A stretch of DNA of 64,000 nucleotides, from contig CM055096.1 in assembly GCA_029204225.1 (NCBI GenBank), positions 71,734,849-71,798,848 on the forward strand, read 5' to 3'. The DNA comes from Diphasiastrum complanatum. Taxonomy: Eukaryota; Streptophyta; Lycopodiopsida; Lycopodiales; Lycopodiaceae. A program made the position numbers and the translations under genes. This document shows, piece by piece, positions 23,501-32,775 of the stretch (position 1 is its first letter; each line of letters opens with the position of its first letter). The notes below the pieces were generated by a model. The model worked only from the letters and a program-made list of their open reading frames with translations. It did no database searches and was not told the DNA's origin.

Positions 23501-24802
23501 TGAGCTTAATGCTATCATATGAATTAATGAAATAGGAATATACTCCAGATACTCGAGAGTGCATGGTAGTTCTATCCAGAAAAAGTCCTGGAAGGTTTAT
23601 AAACTTGGAAATAAAGTACCTAGACAGAAGGTACAAACTCTCTGGAATTTGTTCTCATCTATAGAACTTTTTTGGGTGTGGTACAATTATATGATTCAGA
23701 CTACTTTAAGTTTTTTACAGAACCCTCCAATGGATATCTAGCCCTTTCTGGGCCATAAACCCAAAGCCATATTGTGGAAGAAGCAACTGGGGTATCTTTT
23801 CATGGGATTTGAGTTGAGAAACAAAAAGGATAAGCACACAATCCTGACAAACTGCAAGATTACTGCAAACCTTTATAGTACCACACTACTTGATGGCTGA
23901 TAAGAGATGACAATTAGGTGACTTAACAGGTCAAGTATTCTACATTTGAATTGAACCCGTGAATGTGTTTTCAGAGTATGCCATACCGTGTATTCAAGAT
24001 TTGTGAAAGGTCGTTGCACTTCACGCAAAACGAATGGCCTGCCATTTACGTAGACAACCTTTGACATGAAAGATTGTCAGTTTCGGTGCCAGAAAAGATC
24101 ACTGAACGCACATGGACCTAGCTAAGATACCTTGAAAATGGTAACCATATCCTTTGCATGCTAATCTGCAAGCCAACACTGTCGAGTCTTACAGATTTTA
24201 AAATTCGTACCAAAACACTTACTGGCTCTTCTCGCAAATTGTGCCAAAGAACTTTCATCTGACTAGTAGATCTGTTGGCTCCAACGAGGTTGAGAACTCT
24301 CCTTATCCCAGCAATTGTGGGAATGGCTACTCCATAGATATCCAATGACTCAACCTGCAAATATCAAAGAGTGTAGTGCTGTCATCTCGCGCTGTAATTA
24401 ACGGCCTTCTATTCATGGACATTTGCTGTGAATCCTTTTAGAAGATACAAGCTAATACTGCCAAATGCAGATACAACAGAGCTTCTAAAACTATTAAATC
24501 AAAGAAAGCTCGTTTGTATAATCCTAATAATCAGGTTTGGCTAGTTTTCAATCTGCAGGACTAGAATATTGTCAACAGAATATTGTCAGCAGCTGCATTG
24601 GATGACGCACAACAGAGGCATGAACACAACCGACGAGAAGCTTGAACTTCACCTGGCGATAATTTGGGGCACCTTCTATCGTTGGCTGCAAACGCTTGTT
24701 TTGACATCCTGGAAAATGATCGCTCTTAAGAATGGTCTTCTTACCAAGAACTGAGCCATCCCTTGACATTATTACCCGCTCTGGTGATCGAGATGGCAAC
24801 AT
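780..24802 (-). CDS. PALD1-like: Paladin-like protein (tandem PTP-like phosphatase domains), 13 exons, 3' end outside window
   Basis: Plant paladins are cytosolic proteins of about 1250 residues with repeated PTP-like (phytase-type) phosphatase modules; their substrate is not firmly known and catalysis is debated. Exons, in gene order: 24802-24653, 24354-24223, 24058-23987, 6119-6049, 5809-5710, 5595-5497, 5369-5246, 3908-3778, 3627-3568, 3334-3099, 2535-2103, 1837-1514, 1385-780. Every junction is GT/AG and phases match throughout, giving 846 codons. Two modules are complete. Each has [25 protein letters not shown], a GAPN(Y/F)RQ/K strand, GVA(I/N)PT, REEPV, (N)GRPFVLREV and a CX5R loop, [13 protein letters not shown]. 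The start ATG at 24802 directly precedes the conserved N-terminus. The third module begins at the end of exon 13 (MRLRPAQVF) and runs off the left edge. Intron 3 is inflated by retrotransposons, but no exon is broken, so the gene is probably functional. The acceptor of exon 8 (3908) is the least certain. Confidence 0.9.
3099..6119 (-). CDS. PALD1-like: Paladin-like exons 4-10 (end of first phosphatase module and inter-module helical region)
   Basis: Exon 4 (6119-6049) is [19 protein letters not shown], exon 5 (5809-5710) contains [13 protein letters not shown], and exon 6 (5595-5497) contains [18 protein letters not shown]. Exon 7 (5369-5246) has the complete [19 protein letters not shown] loop. 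Exon 8 (3908-3778) has [21 protein letters not shown], exon 9 (3627-3568) [16 protein letters not shown], and exon 10 (3334-3099) [12 protein letters not shown] plus [16 protein letters not shown]. Splice phases are 2 after exon 4, 1 after exon 7 and 2 after exon 10; the others are phase 0, and all are mutually consistent. Compared with other plant paladins as I remember them, the linker after exon 7 is short. Exon 8 could therefore begin elsewhere or a small exon could have been missed. Confidence 0.82.
3909..5245 (-). other. Paladin intron 7 (about 1.3 kb)
   Basis: The intron lies between exon 7 (donor TTG|GTACTA, weak) and exon 8. It contains the direct duplication at 4257-4501 and a pyrimidine-rich patch near 4635-4670. 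No coding segment of paladin type is visible inside it. The apparent reading frames here are short and have no family resemblance. Confidence 0.6.
4257..4501. repeat. Tandem direct duplication, about 113 bp with 132-bp offset
   Basis: The segment starting acagaggtaacagggagaac at about 4257 recurs from about 4389 with only a few differences (for example gaagattcag versus gaatattcag, and aaaatcact versus aaaaccact). A 19-bp spacer (aattcccaaaaaggcttga) separates the copies. This is a recent local duplication inside intron 7 with no coding effect. Confidence 0.9.
6415..8302 (-). mobile_element. Element B, 3' part: Ty3/gypsy zinc knuckle, RT and RNase H (degraded)
   Basis: Read on the minus strand, 8302 to about 8090 is gag C-terminus with a CCHC knuckle at 8131-8091. 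A 1-base loss shifts the frame after the second Cys. After a decayed protease region, RT appears at about 7590-7280: [27 protein letters not shown], and LDDILIYS, in which L replaces the usual residue before DD. RNase H follows at about 6780-6415 with [21 protein letters not shown] and DALSRIGE. The element stops abruptly at about 6415, with no integrase and no 3' LTR. Many stops and frameshifts make it a pseudogene. Its 5' continuation is at 13464-13605, displaced by element D. Confidence 0.8.
8298..8302. repeat. Target-site duplication GAAGC (left copy) of element D
   Basis: GAAGC at 8298-8302 immediately precedes the 5' LTR, and GAAGC recurs at 13464-13468 just after the 3' LTR. Removing the element and one copy restores an uninterrupted gag frame of host element B. 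Confidence 0.9.
8303..8745 (+). repeat. 5' LTR of element D
   Basis: The LTR begins AGTTATGGAC and ends TTCGTAACT, so the first and last five bases are perfect inverted repeats (AGTTA/TAACT). It matches 13018-13463 throughout with about 20 differences. A TATA-like gctataagtag lies near 8551-8561. The segment TAAGTCTTGCTTATGTG is repeated about 40 bp apart near the 3' end (about 8650-8700). Confidence 0.92.
8746..8757 (+). promoter_or_regulatory. Primer-binding site of element D (tRNA-iMet type)
   Basis: TGGTATCAGAGC starts directly at the first base after the 5' LTR. This is the standard plant LTR-retrotransposon primer-binding site complementary to the 3' end of initiator tRNA-Met, and it fixes the LTR boundary independently of the terminal inverted repeat. 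Confidence 0.9.
9010..9290 (+). repeat. Imperfect 75-80 bp repeats in the leader of element D
   Basis: Four spaced copies of a TTTGCAGGCTGTCCAG-like core lie at about 9028, 9106, 9187 and 9262 (the last is decayed), with a TTTCGTCCGTT companion motif at about 9061 and 9143. They fall between the PBS and the gag ATG, where packaging or dimerisation signals sit in retroelements. A function is inference only. Confidence 0.6.
9426..10006 (+). CDS. Element D gag, N-terminal part (frame broken at about 10005)
   Basis: The ATG at 9426 begins [20 protein letters not shown] coiled-coil-like stretch follows ([18 protein letters not shown]), then a proline-rich linker and the retrotransposon gag core ([35 protein letters not shown]). 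This part builds the capsid. Homology moves from this frame to the next one near 10005-10020, where the gag core continues as [18 protein letters not shown] single 1-base loss, or an equivalent indel, explains the break. A programmed shift inside gag is unlikely. Confidence 0.8.
10007..11923 (+). CDS. Element D gag C-terminus, zinc knuckle, protease-like domain and novel region
   Basis: The gag core continues (LYLFTDLQP-type region, [12 protein letters not shown]) into a Ser/Pro-rich linker, then a CCHC knuckle [14 protein letters not shown] (10439-10480). An aspartic-protease-like domain follows with [10 protein letters not shown] at 10718-10747 and [13 protein letters not shown] downstream. 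The catalytic Asp is replaced by His (CAT at 10718-10720), so proteolysis is probably lost or supplied in trans. From about 11190 to the TAG at 11921 the frame stays open, but no YxDD, RNase H or integrase motif is present. The last about 60 residues are rich in Trp, Tyr and Phe. I do not recognise this region. Confidence 0.75.
   Translation: MARPQRDTFRGLTQTSDLASYTDQFMELSYLFTDLQPTELISRYIVGLRGALRYDVSSFRPPTLVEAMSLASTLQHKYSDTLPSRFSRPHSSASSFPAASTPTHAPSVPALSVVPSSPRPPTPRPTFVRRYTSAEFADLQQQRLCFRCKSSDHFARDCRQPLPSTTAVFYHEGTTPDDSDIYIHISDELDLSFEPSTNLLPATCHAQLAYATWTGRPGPRSIRLHVRIIGREYIALVHTGSTHSFISSYITSRIRASPVPASQPLTIEVASSHSFPSSQMFQRLPYRIGDFSGQADLYIIPMERYDLILGVDWFASLGAVTLDLTQQTLTFVLDAVTHSLVGIDSQGDFQLVTGKQFMRSLPKADDAALLSIQSTSVAASLSPSVGPLPQVDAASDLQVIAVCLAPICLDSQISYSVVIPGFIDIETVYLGCISTIAFAHTSDCPPGSVVGAVSFSLVSISPSLESVMADVPADFYGVLHGSTFDGSLAIGDQVVSSFALLHGSLLEVCDLPYDISTVPDMIHVPLALTVTHFSSEDICQMVTITYVGYLYAGIFLDEYTDILPSPGVSTYRFAAVHADARDIWHSWLLHIAWFSFGPVDWCWFFHITDRLWCGYLYDYACGSLSVPWIVAHCQAWHI
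11924..12886 (+). CDS. Element D integrase C-terminal module and chromodomain (in frame after a TAG)
   Basis: This frame continues the previous one after a single TAG stop. The first about 150 codons (to about 12390) are unrecognised and hydrophobic. Then comes the chromovirus integrase tail, with [30 protein letters not shown], the GPY/F motif [10 protein letters not shown] (12563-12592) and VFHVSLL. The C-terminal chromodomain is at about 12740-12870 ([17 protein letters not shown]). In Ty3 chromoviruses this module follows the DDE core and directs integration to particular chromatin. Here the DDE core is absent, so the tail must act with an integrase supplied in trans or be a relic. Confidence 0.8.
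   Translation: MAWVIASVPATVCLGDLQVLCHFRLLHIAWSPMLSCHFVLVFRDHQGTLREFLLLSWIVFGDVAAIYFSVAHMCFDTHSQLHVDIAPMLATDVAEPVPRSSAFLLFLTCAPGVYFGITLAASSDGSSDSPSVFGVSYDGLFYLLGLFGYLGAQELITRASSHLQHVQQRYQTSVDRHRRHVEFQLGDMVYLRLRFARHHFVQGHASTEKLAPCYYGPYRILEVLSPVTYRLQLPASTRACDVFHVSLLCAAIEDDAPCDVEFPTAPELFPFLPAAILQVHLYHSQRRRQIQFLVQWDGRPIEEATWEPIDVFYHTPSLAD
13018..13463 (+). repeat. 3' LTR of element D
   Basis: The LTR begins AGTTATGGAC and ends TTCGTAATT (one change from the 5' copy's AACT). Small differences from the 5' LTR include an extra TTG near 13130 and an added TC in the TCTCTC tract. GAAGC at 13464-13468 is the right target duplication. Confidence 0.92.
13464..13605 (-). mobile_element. Element B, 5' part: gag core fragment
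   Basis: Minus-strand frame [17 protein letters not shown]...ARIAHVYDQ-type gag core ends at 13464 and is continued in frame at 8302 (SKKRGQEKG), with the GCTTC target site shared. This shows that element D split one gag gene. At about 13600 the gag homology stops and leader DNA of element E begins, marking a rearrangement junction. Confidence 0.75.
13606..14057 (-). mobile_element. Element E leader (5' untranslated internal region, truncated)
   Basis: On the minus strand this follows the PBS of E and should lead into its gag, but it is cut off near 13606 where element B gag begins. It includes GC-rich patches (cccgagcacacac) and no credible coding frame. The rest of E's 5' half (gag, protease, most of RT) is missing. 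Confidence 0.55.
14058..14069 (-). promoter_or_regulatory. Primer-binding site of element E
   Basis: The minus strand reads TGGTATTAGAGC, a one-base variant of the initiator tRNA-Met binding site, one base after the 5' LTR end. It fixes the element's direction as right to left at this end. Confidence 0.8.
14071..14580 (-). repeat. 5' LTR of element E
   Basis: On the minus strand the LTR runs from TGTTACGGCCCTAG to AGACGTTTTA, 510 bp. It matches 21724-22220 on the opposite strand. Outside it, 14581-14585 reads GTCTC on the minus strand, identical to the 5 bp that follow the other LTR at 22221-22225. Confidence 0.9.
14586..15030 (-). mobile_element. Element A: integrase tail and first part of chromodomain; DDE core deleted
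   Basis: After the RNase H of A, a frameshifted tail shows [21 protein letters not shown] and [14 protein letters not shown], then [11 protein letters not shown] at the start of the chromodomain linker. The HHCC and DDE catalytic core of integrase, about 1 kb in relatives such as E, is absent. The reading is interrupted by the 5' LTR of E at 14580 and resumes in frame at 22221 on the other strand. Confidence 0.7.
15035..15440 (-). mobile_element. Element A RNase H domain
   Basis: Minus-strand coding: [18 protein letters not shown], then [37 protein letters not shown]. The Asp of the YTDHHSLKY motif is kept. Typical Ty3 RNase H follows RT with a connection domain, but here the region between 15440 and 15770 is frameshifted. 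Confidence 0.8.
15772..16401 (-). mobile_element. Element A reverse transcriptase (Ty3/gypsy)
   Basis: A 209-residue open segment spans RT motifs 1-5: [49 protein letters not shown] (GLKSG for the usual DLRSG), [18 protein letters not shown], and [10 protein letters not shown]. The catalytic DD pair of FIDD is present, but the first catalytic Asp (DLRSG) has become Gly, so the enzyme would be inactive. It belongs to the chromovirus-like plant Ty3 group. Confidence 0.88.
16410..17412 (-). mobile_element. Element A gag and protease region (frameshifted)
   Basis: The ATG at 17412 starts [19 protein letters not shown] frame change leads to [20 protein letters not shown] and a Pro/Gln/Phe-rich tract ([19 protein letters not shown]), typical of plant Ty3 gag N-termini. 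Further on, [14 protein letters not shown] and [12 protein letters not shown] (about 17045-16880) fit the region before the protease/RT. The zinc knuckle and the protease DTG are not recognisable. Several stops mean no functional product. Confidence 0.6.
17413..18614 (-). other. Element A leader, with a foreign RT scrap at 18143-18290
   Basis: This sequence lies between the PBS of A (18615-18626) and its gag ATG (17412). Apart from the embedded plus-strand RT fragment it is non-coding on inspection. A repeated CTCTCTCTAGAACG motif occurs near 18578-18612. Confidence 0.5.
18143..18290 (+). pseudogene. Ty3/gypsy reverse transcriptase fragment (other family)
   Basis: The plus-strand frame reads [31 protein letters not shown], a stop, then KVMPFG. 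This is the RT segment around motif 3 to the NAGATYQ region of the plant Ty3 group whose consensus is FLDGFSGYNQI. It is short, opposite in direction to element A, and bounded by non-coding DNA, so it is a captured or inserted scrap. Confidence 0.75.
18615..18626 (-). promoter_or_regulatory. Primer-binding site of element A
   Basis: The minus strand reads TGGTATTGAAGC two bases after the LTR end AACA. This is a diverged initiator tRNA-Met type site. It shows that the LTR at 18629-19125 is the 5' LTR of A, read leftwards. Confidence 0.7.
18629..19125 (-). repeat. 5' LTR of element A
   Basis: On the minus strand the LTR runs TGTTAGACACC...GAGTGCAACA (inverted termini TGTT/AACA), 497 bp. It matches 22359-22791 on the plus strand (433 bp; the size difference reflects indels, one of them about 20 bp close to the 3' end). 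The preceding bases are GTTTG (complement of 19126-19130), identical to the GTTTG after the other LTR (22792-22796). Confidence 0.9.
19126..19785 (-). mobile_element. Element F, 5' fragment: copia RT C-terminus and RNase H start
   Basis: The minus-strand copia reading includes [26 protein letters not shown] (the YVDD catalytic box, at about 19685) and, after frameshifts, [14 protein letters not shown] and NEAKYMGVC. These are the copia RT-RNase H hallmarks SWxSKKQ and EAEYMA. At 19126 it is cut by the 5' LTR of A, and the reading resumes in frame at 22792. Its other end, about 19785, abuts element E coding sequence on the opposite strand. Confidence 0.8.
19786..20240 (+). mobile_element. Element E RNase H (5'-truncated at a rearrangement junction)
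   Basis: Plus-strand coding begins near 19786 with the RT/RNase H connection ([18 protein letters not shown]). It continues with [49 protein letters not shown] in a shifted frame, and [20 protein letters not shown]. Nothing of the upstream RT is present. The preceding base pairs belong to copia F on the other strand, which locates the breakpoint to about 19780-19790. Confidence 0.85.
20241..21300 (+). mobile_element. Element E integrase with complete DDE signature
   Basis: An HHCC-like zinc region (FECHVVLGI ... [19 protein letters not shown]) precedes the catalytic core [29 protein letters not shown] and [13 protein letters not shown]. All three acidic residues (D, D, E) are present. The core is broken by stops near 20510-20560, 20965 and 21192. 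In an intact element this enzyme inserts the cDNA. Confidence 0.85.
21301..21723 (+). mobile_element. Element E GPY/F module, chromodomain and polypurine tract
   Basis: [20 protein letters not shown] is the GPY/F module, followed by [12 protein letters not shown] chromodomain-like end reads [17 protein letters not shown] and [12 protein letters not shown] purine run aataagggggaac immediately upstream of the LTR at 21724 is the likely plus-strand primer (PPT). The stop at 21577 separates the two halves. Confidence 0.8.
21724..22220 (+). repeat. 3' LTR of element E
   Basis: TGTTACGCCCTAGTGGAGG...GGGAGACGTTTAA, 497 bp, is the reverse-orientation partner of 14071-14580. GTCTC follows at 22221-22225 and matches the 5 bp outside the 5' LTR on its own strand. 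The LTR ends in AA/TA rather than CA. Confidence 0.9.
22221..22358 (+). mobile_element. Element A, end of chromodomain and polypurine tract
   Basis: The plus strand reads [10 protein letters not shown], then, after a one-base shift, SDATWETR and [10 protein letters not shown], with stops. This is the classic chromodomain end of plant chromoviruses. The purine-rich agaagagggaagga ends at the TG of the A 3' LTR. Joined after the single GTCTC to 14586, it completes the chromodomain that begins [11 protein letters not shown] on the minus strand. Confidence 0.85.
22359..22791 (+). repeat. 3' LTR of element A
   Basis: TGTTAGACGCTAG...GAGTGCAACA, 433 bp, with termini TGTT/AACA. It is the inverted partner of 18629-19125 at roughly 88-90% identity by eye. 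GTTTG (22792-22796) follows. Confidence 0.9.
22792..23060 (+). mobile_element. Element F, 3' fragment: copia RNase H C-terminus
   Basis: The plus strand reads [28 protein letters not shown] and, after shifts, [14 protein letters not shown] and [10 protein letters not shown]. These are the copia RNase H C-terminal motifs and the VADIFTKALPR-like tail. The frame is continuous with 19126 once element A is removed, through the codons of the shared GTTTG. Confidence 0.85.
23395..23520 (+). pseudogene. Element G: copia RT fragment
   Basis: [20 protein letters not shown] and NLRTSLFQT correspond to the YVDD box region of copia RT (LLVYVDDMIxTG...). One of the Asp residues is flanked by an extra Asp. 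The fragment lies downstream of F's 3' end and has no other domain, so it belongs to another truncated copy. Confidence 0.65.
23987..24802 (-). CDS. PALD1-like: Paladin-like exons 1-3 (N-terminus of first phosphatase module)
   Basis: Exon 1 (24802-24653) starts [20 protein letters not shown] and contains [18 protein letters not shown] and EGAPNYRQ. Exon 2 (24354-24223) is [20 protein letters not shown]...LWHNLREEP. Exon 3 (24058-23987) is [20 protein letters not shown]. Donors are CAG|GTGAAG, CCA|GTAAGT and ACG|GTATGG. The ATG at 24802 fits the usual very short N-terminal lead of the family. An in-frame Met 11 codons later is an alternative start. Confidence 0.88.
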
Positions 24803-26100
24803 ATTTTGAGTCGCCGTTCCTTTGAATTCTGCTCATGGAGTTGAACCACCAAAGAGCAGACGACAAGTTATCGCCGGGAAAGCATACTTTTCGTGATAGC
24901 ATGAAGGGTCTAATTAACATACTCAGAAAAGAATAAGATGATTCCTAAACAACGACAAAGGAAGTACTTTGAGGCAGCGCTTAAATTGAAAGTTTATGCA
25001 GAACTTGTATTCTATACTGACGTTTGCTCTTCAAATTAAAGCACATTCATCTCTACTTTCGGACTGGTTTAGGAGGACAATTTCAACAACCAGGTGCCTC
25101 TTAGAATAATGCGGAAGCAACAGGAAGCTAATCAACTAGCTTTTCTTATTGCTCTGCCCGATTCATTCAGAAAGTCTTCAGTCCAGGAAAATAACAAAGA
25201 AGATGTGCTTCCTAGTCTCATCTATAAGAAATCTTGCCTAATCTACATAATCCAGAAAAAGTTAAGTTGAAGCACAGCACCTGAATTGCCTTTGGTAATG
25301 AAGTGATCAAACTTAACAGGAGCTTATTTCAACACCTTAATCTGGCTTCCTATACAATCAAGCGCTAAAATCCACCGGTTGCCCACCCACAGCTTTGTAC
25401 AGAGCTCCTCTCTTTGGAGATTTAGGAGCTCCGAAGGCAACGTAATATCAAAGCAGATGATTCACTGCTCAAAGGAGTTGGGAAAGGTCAATAAGAAGAA
25501 AGTAAAGCAGGTATCTCCGGCTGTTCGCATGTAAGAGATCAAATTCTGAGATCTGCGATTTACAAAGTGGAGGAATTACGCAAAACGAAACAGAAAGGAT
25601 AGATCGAAGCAGGGGAAATCAGAAACTTCACGGAGACTTGTATATGGATATAAACACAATGAATCCCACACGGAAATGAGAGAATCTAGAGTGACACTAG
25701 AACACGGGAAAAATTGAGACCAAGCGACCCGAGGTTGCTCTGGTAATCAGTGGAGTAGATATGCGTTATTAATGGAGAAACTGCGACAATTTTATCTACA
25801 TTCAATACAATACTCGCAAAAGATTAATAAACATCAAAACAGTGCAACGAATGAAAACAAGCACAATTTGTTGAAAGTCAGAATAGGTCAAAACGACGCA
25901 ATAAAAAAAAATGGAACAGAGTAGAGATAGGATGCTATTCTGGCATATAAATCCTAGAAACATTGATTGATGATGAAGAGATAAAGAGAAATCTTTTGAC
26001 AGCTGGTACGCCAAGCGGCGTATGACTGTCTTTTAATATAGAAAACAAACCGGAAGTTAAGGGAAATCTATTCACAATTCACATGAAAGTTGTGAAGAAA
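24803..26100 (-). promoter_or_regulatory. Upstream region / likely 5' UTR and promoter of the paladin-like gene
   Basis: There is no coding signal here on either strand. An AG/CT-rich stretch at about 25400-25440 could be 5' UTR, and a 5' UTR intron is possible. No TATA box is convincing. Promoter position is inference from the gene's direction only. Confidence 0.35.
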
Positions 26101-27226
26101 ACAAGAAAACTATGATATCCTGAAATATCACACGCAAACTTGGGAATGGAACCGATACCGGAGCCTAGCACAGATATAGATAGGCAAGCGCTGCAGCATT
26201 ATATCCTTCATATCATACCTGATTATGCCAATGGAAGCGACGGGGTAAAATATATTATAGTTGATTATGCTTTAATCCGACATGAAATCATCCACAGCGC
26301 ATGCATATTACAAATCCAGATCAGAATAAAAAATAAATAAATAATTAAGGAGACGAAAGGATCCAACAGCGCTTGCCTTTTCATTAGGCTTTAAGCCTTG
26401 AGTTATAGTCGATAATGGATGATTTGACATGTTTTTTCAAAAGTTATTACAGATATTTGAAAACATCGGGATTAGCAGCAAACAAGGAGTGAACCACTGA
26501 GCAGATGCAGCAGAGTTCGGGAGGCGCGAAGCCAGAGTGGGCGCAGGCAGCCTCCGCTCAAGAAAAAGATTTAGTTAGAGAAGCGTACACACGTGATCCG
26601 ATGCCAAACAAAAAGGGATTTGAATTACACGTAACTTTGTGAGTGTAGCAAAACGCGTCCACCCAGTGAAAAAGTTCCATTAGTATTGCTACTCTCTCAC
26701 CCTCTCGCTTGCTTATTGGCACTGCCATGCATTTGCACGAGACCAATGAGCGCTCACCATCTAGGAGACACGAGTTTGCCAAAATTAATCATTTTTGCCA
26801 CGCCTATTCTGTTCATGGGGCTGTATGTACAATGAGAATAGAGGGGGCTAGGGGTCATCTTGTAGTATTGCCCACTCGCGCATATTGAAATGCCTTAGAA
26901 ACATGGCTGTCGTATACAACTTAATGGTGAAAGAAAGGTCTTTTGCTCATGGGATATCTCCAAGACTTTTGCCACATGTCATCGATTGGACGTGTCAACC
27001 AAATGAAAGTTCCTTGTTTGTCAGGTTCAAACTGCTCTCATGTGAGAGCAATGTCATATGTATACGAATCTCCCATTATACAAAGCACATGTAGTCGACT
27101 ATCCATTGCCTTTATAGTTTCCAAAGTTTCTTTGGTCCCATGTTTGATCCTCCCATTGCAAACCAAGAAACATTGCCTTTAATTGCAGTCAATGGGTACT
27201 ATGGCAAGCGATGTGGCCCTTGATAT

Positions 27227-27278
<52 letters not shown>

Positions 27279-28640
27279 CAAAGAGAGATTTGTTTTCAAA
27301 GTACTTTTTTGTTTGCATGACAATAGAATGTGGGAGATCCTAAAAGTGTTGGATCGCGGCTTGCACTCCTTTTTTTGGTTAAGAGGTTGAATAATATTTG
27401 TGTCTACAAATACATTATAAAGAAGCTATAGCATCCTTTAGATTAGAATCTTGTAGTAGATTATGATATTTTTGATTGAGCAAAGAGCTATCTGAAGTGT
27501 TGGTCCTAGGAGCTGGTAGGAGTTCTTGCCCATAATAGAAACTCATGCATTGCATAGAGACATGTTTTTGGGCCAGAACATAATGGACAAGCTTATAAAA
27601 TGTATACTTGGTAATTGTTTATTTTGTCAATCAATTTTTTGCAATAGTGTGAGTCTTGTGCATGAAGTCAAGAAAGCAAACATTGTAAGAGACTTTGGAA
27701 GGTCCAAAGTCAACACTCTTGGATTCTTCGTAGATTATATGGGAACAACGAAATAGTGAAGAATGGAGAAAAAGTTCCGCCCTAGATCATAGATGGCATA
27801 ATTTCAAAACAAGCATCAAGTTTCTTAGAGTAACTAAGCAACAAGAGCTACTTTTTGACAAATAGTAGTATCTTGTATAGTAAATAAACTTGCAAATCAA
27901 GTACAATGCTAAAGCAATAGATTGAAGCCAAATAAAGTGGTGTACAATATATCTTTGCAAGACTCAACATGTTAAAAAATCAAGTTGTAGATCCAACTTA
28001 AAAATTGCGTGACTTGGTTTTGTTGGTTATTTCAATTATGTGACAACAAGAAAGGGAGGTTCTTGTATTCATACATGCAAACCATATGGTTAACATCAAT
28101 AGCATTATTATATGATCACAAGTCTAGGCGTTTTTGCAAAGAGCAATTCATCAATAGTGCTTCAAGAAAGACGATCTAATTTGGACTATTGAGAACATTG
28201 CTAAGAAGACAATGGCTTTTTGTCTCTTGATCTACATGCGAGATTAGAGAATATGATCTCTATTGGGTTAGTATGATCAACCTAAAAAGTTTGAGAAAAT
28301 ATGGTTATGTAAAAAATTTCATGATGTGGGTCATCATTTATGATTACTTGTTTTTAAAACCATTATATGTCTTGATATTGATTTGAATTTGATACAATAT
28401 TGTATAACAAAGCTCTACAAACTTATTTTCAAAAGTCAAGAGCTATTTACAAATCCAAGGTGATAAATATTGGAGATAAGAAAGCTTTCATTTTTCGTTG
28501 CTTACATTGAAAATAATTTTATGAATTGGGTTTTTCAAATCAAAAGCAAACAATTTTTTGATGCAAATTGTGGTAGTAAGTAAGATACAATACTCCAAGT
28601 CAAAATCCATGCTAGACGCTGCGCTTTCTACCTCCTTGGT
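26101..28640. other. Intergenic AT-rich DNA, no recognised gene
   Basis: Short open frames are present on both strands (for example at 26140, 26885 and 27526), but none resembles a protein family or shows splice-compatible structure. It contains the TG/GA microsatellite at 27226-27278. I see nothing else. Confidence 0.5.
27226..27278. repeat. Compound microsatellite (TG)n(GA)n
   Basis: About 25 bp of TG dinucleotides directly followed by 28 bp of GA. The same TG-then-GA arrangement, longer, recurs at 53501-53587. Confidence 0.95.
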
Positions 28641-28649
28641 TGTTACCCG

Positions 28650-29060
28650 ACTAATATTAGGGATGCCTTGTGCATCCCCAAGAGCACGTGTCGAGAGCTC
28701 ACCCGTGCCGACGGAAGAAGTCGCGCGCGGGCGCTTTGCAGTTCAATTCCAAGCGATCGGGACTTGGGAGTGACGATCCGACAAATTCCCACGCGCCGGA
28801 GCCTGAGGGCAGGGTGGGTGAAAGGCCTCTTCCTCTGGAGCGCCGAACCTACCACCTGCACGACTTGCTCAAACGCACGATAGAAGACGAGGGCAAGGCG
28901 GGTCGAAGCATGTCCCGGGACGGGGATCCGGCAGCCAGCACGACGAGTTCCTACGTGTACCAATAGGCCCGTACGGCAAAACCGAACACAACACAACGTG
29001 GAGTGCTGGGATCCGACGACAAGCGCCACGCGTTCCGACGCGCCTAAGCACAACTCAGTC
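28650..29060. other. GC-rich island with overlapping open frames, unknown
   Basis: This roughly 400-bp block has abrupt borders and is GC-rich and CpG-rich (gtcgcgcgcgggcgct near 28720) inside AT-rich surroundings. A plus-strand frame 28670-28966 encodes 98 charged residues with ERRTYHLHDLLKRTIEDEGK near its end. A minus-strand frame 28643-29101 has 152 codons. I do not recognise either. The base composition suggests an inserted piece, possibly the N-terminal gag part of a GC-rich retroelement. Confidence 0.4.
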
Positions 29061-32770
<3,710 letters not shown>

Positions 32771-32775
32771 ACTGA

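Larger units (their letters stand above)
6120..23986 (-). other. Giant paladin intron 3, packed with nested LTR retrotransposons
   Basis: The donor is GAATACACG|GTATGG at the 23987 side, and the acceptor is CTACAG|GGTATTAAT at the 6119 side. The flanking exons join in phase 0 as EYT|GINRAR, the conserved order in the family. The 17.9 kb between hold elements B, D, E, A, F and G described separately. All paladin exons keep one orientation, so the inversion inferred for the nest stayed inside this intron. Confidence 0.85.

Noticed and set aside
27218-27300. Microsatellite as a centromere or telomere signal
   Set aside because: The units are dinucleotides with no TTTAGGG-type repeat; ordinary microsatellite.
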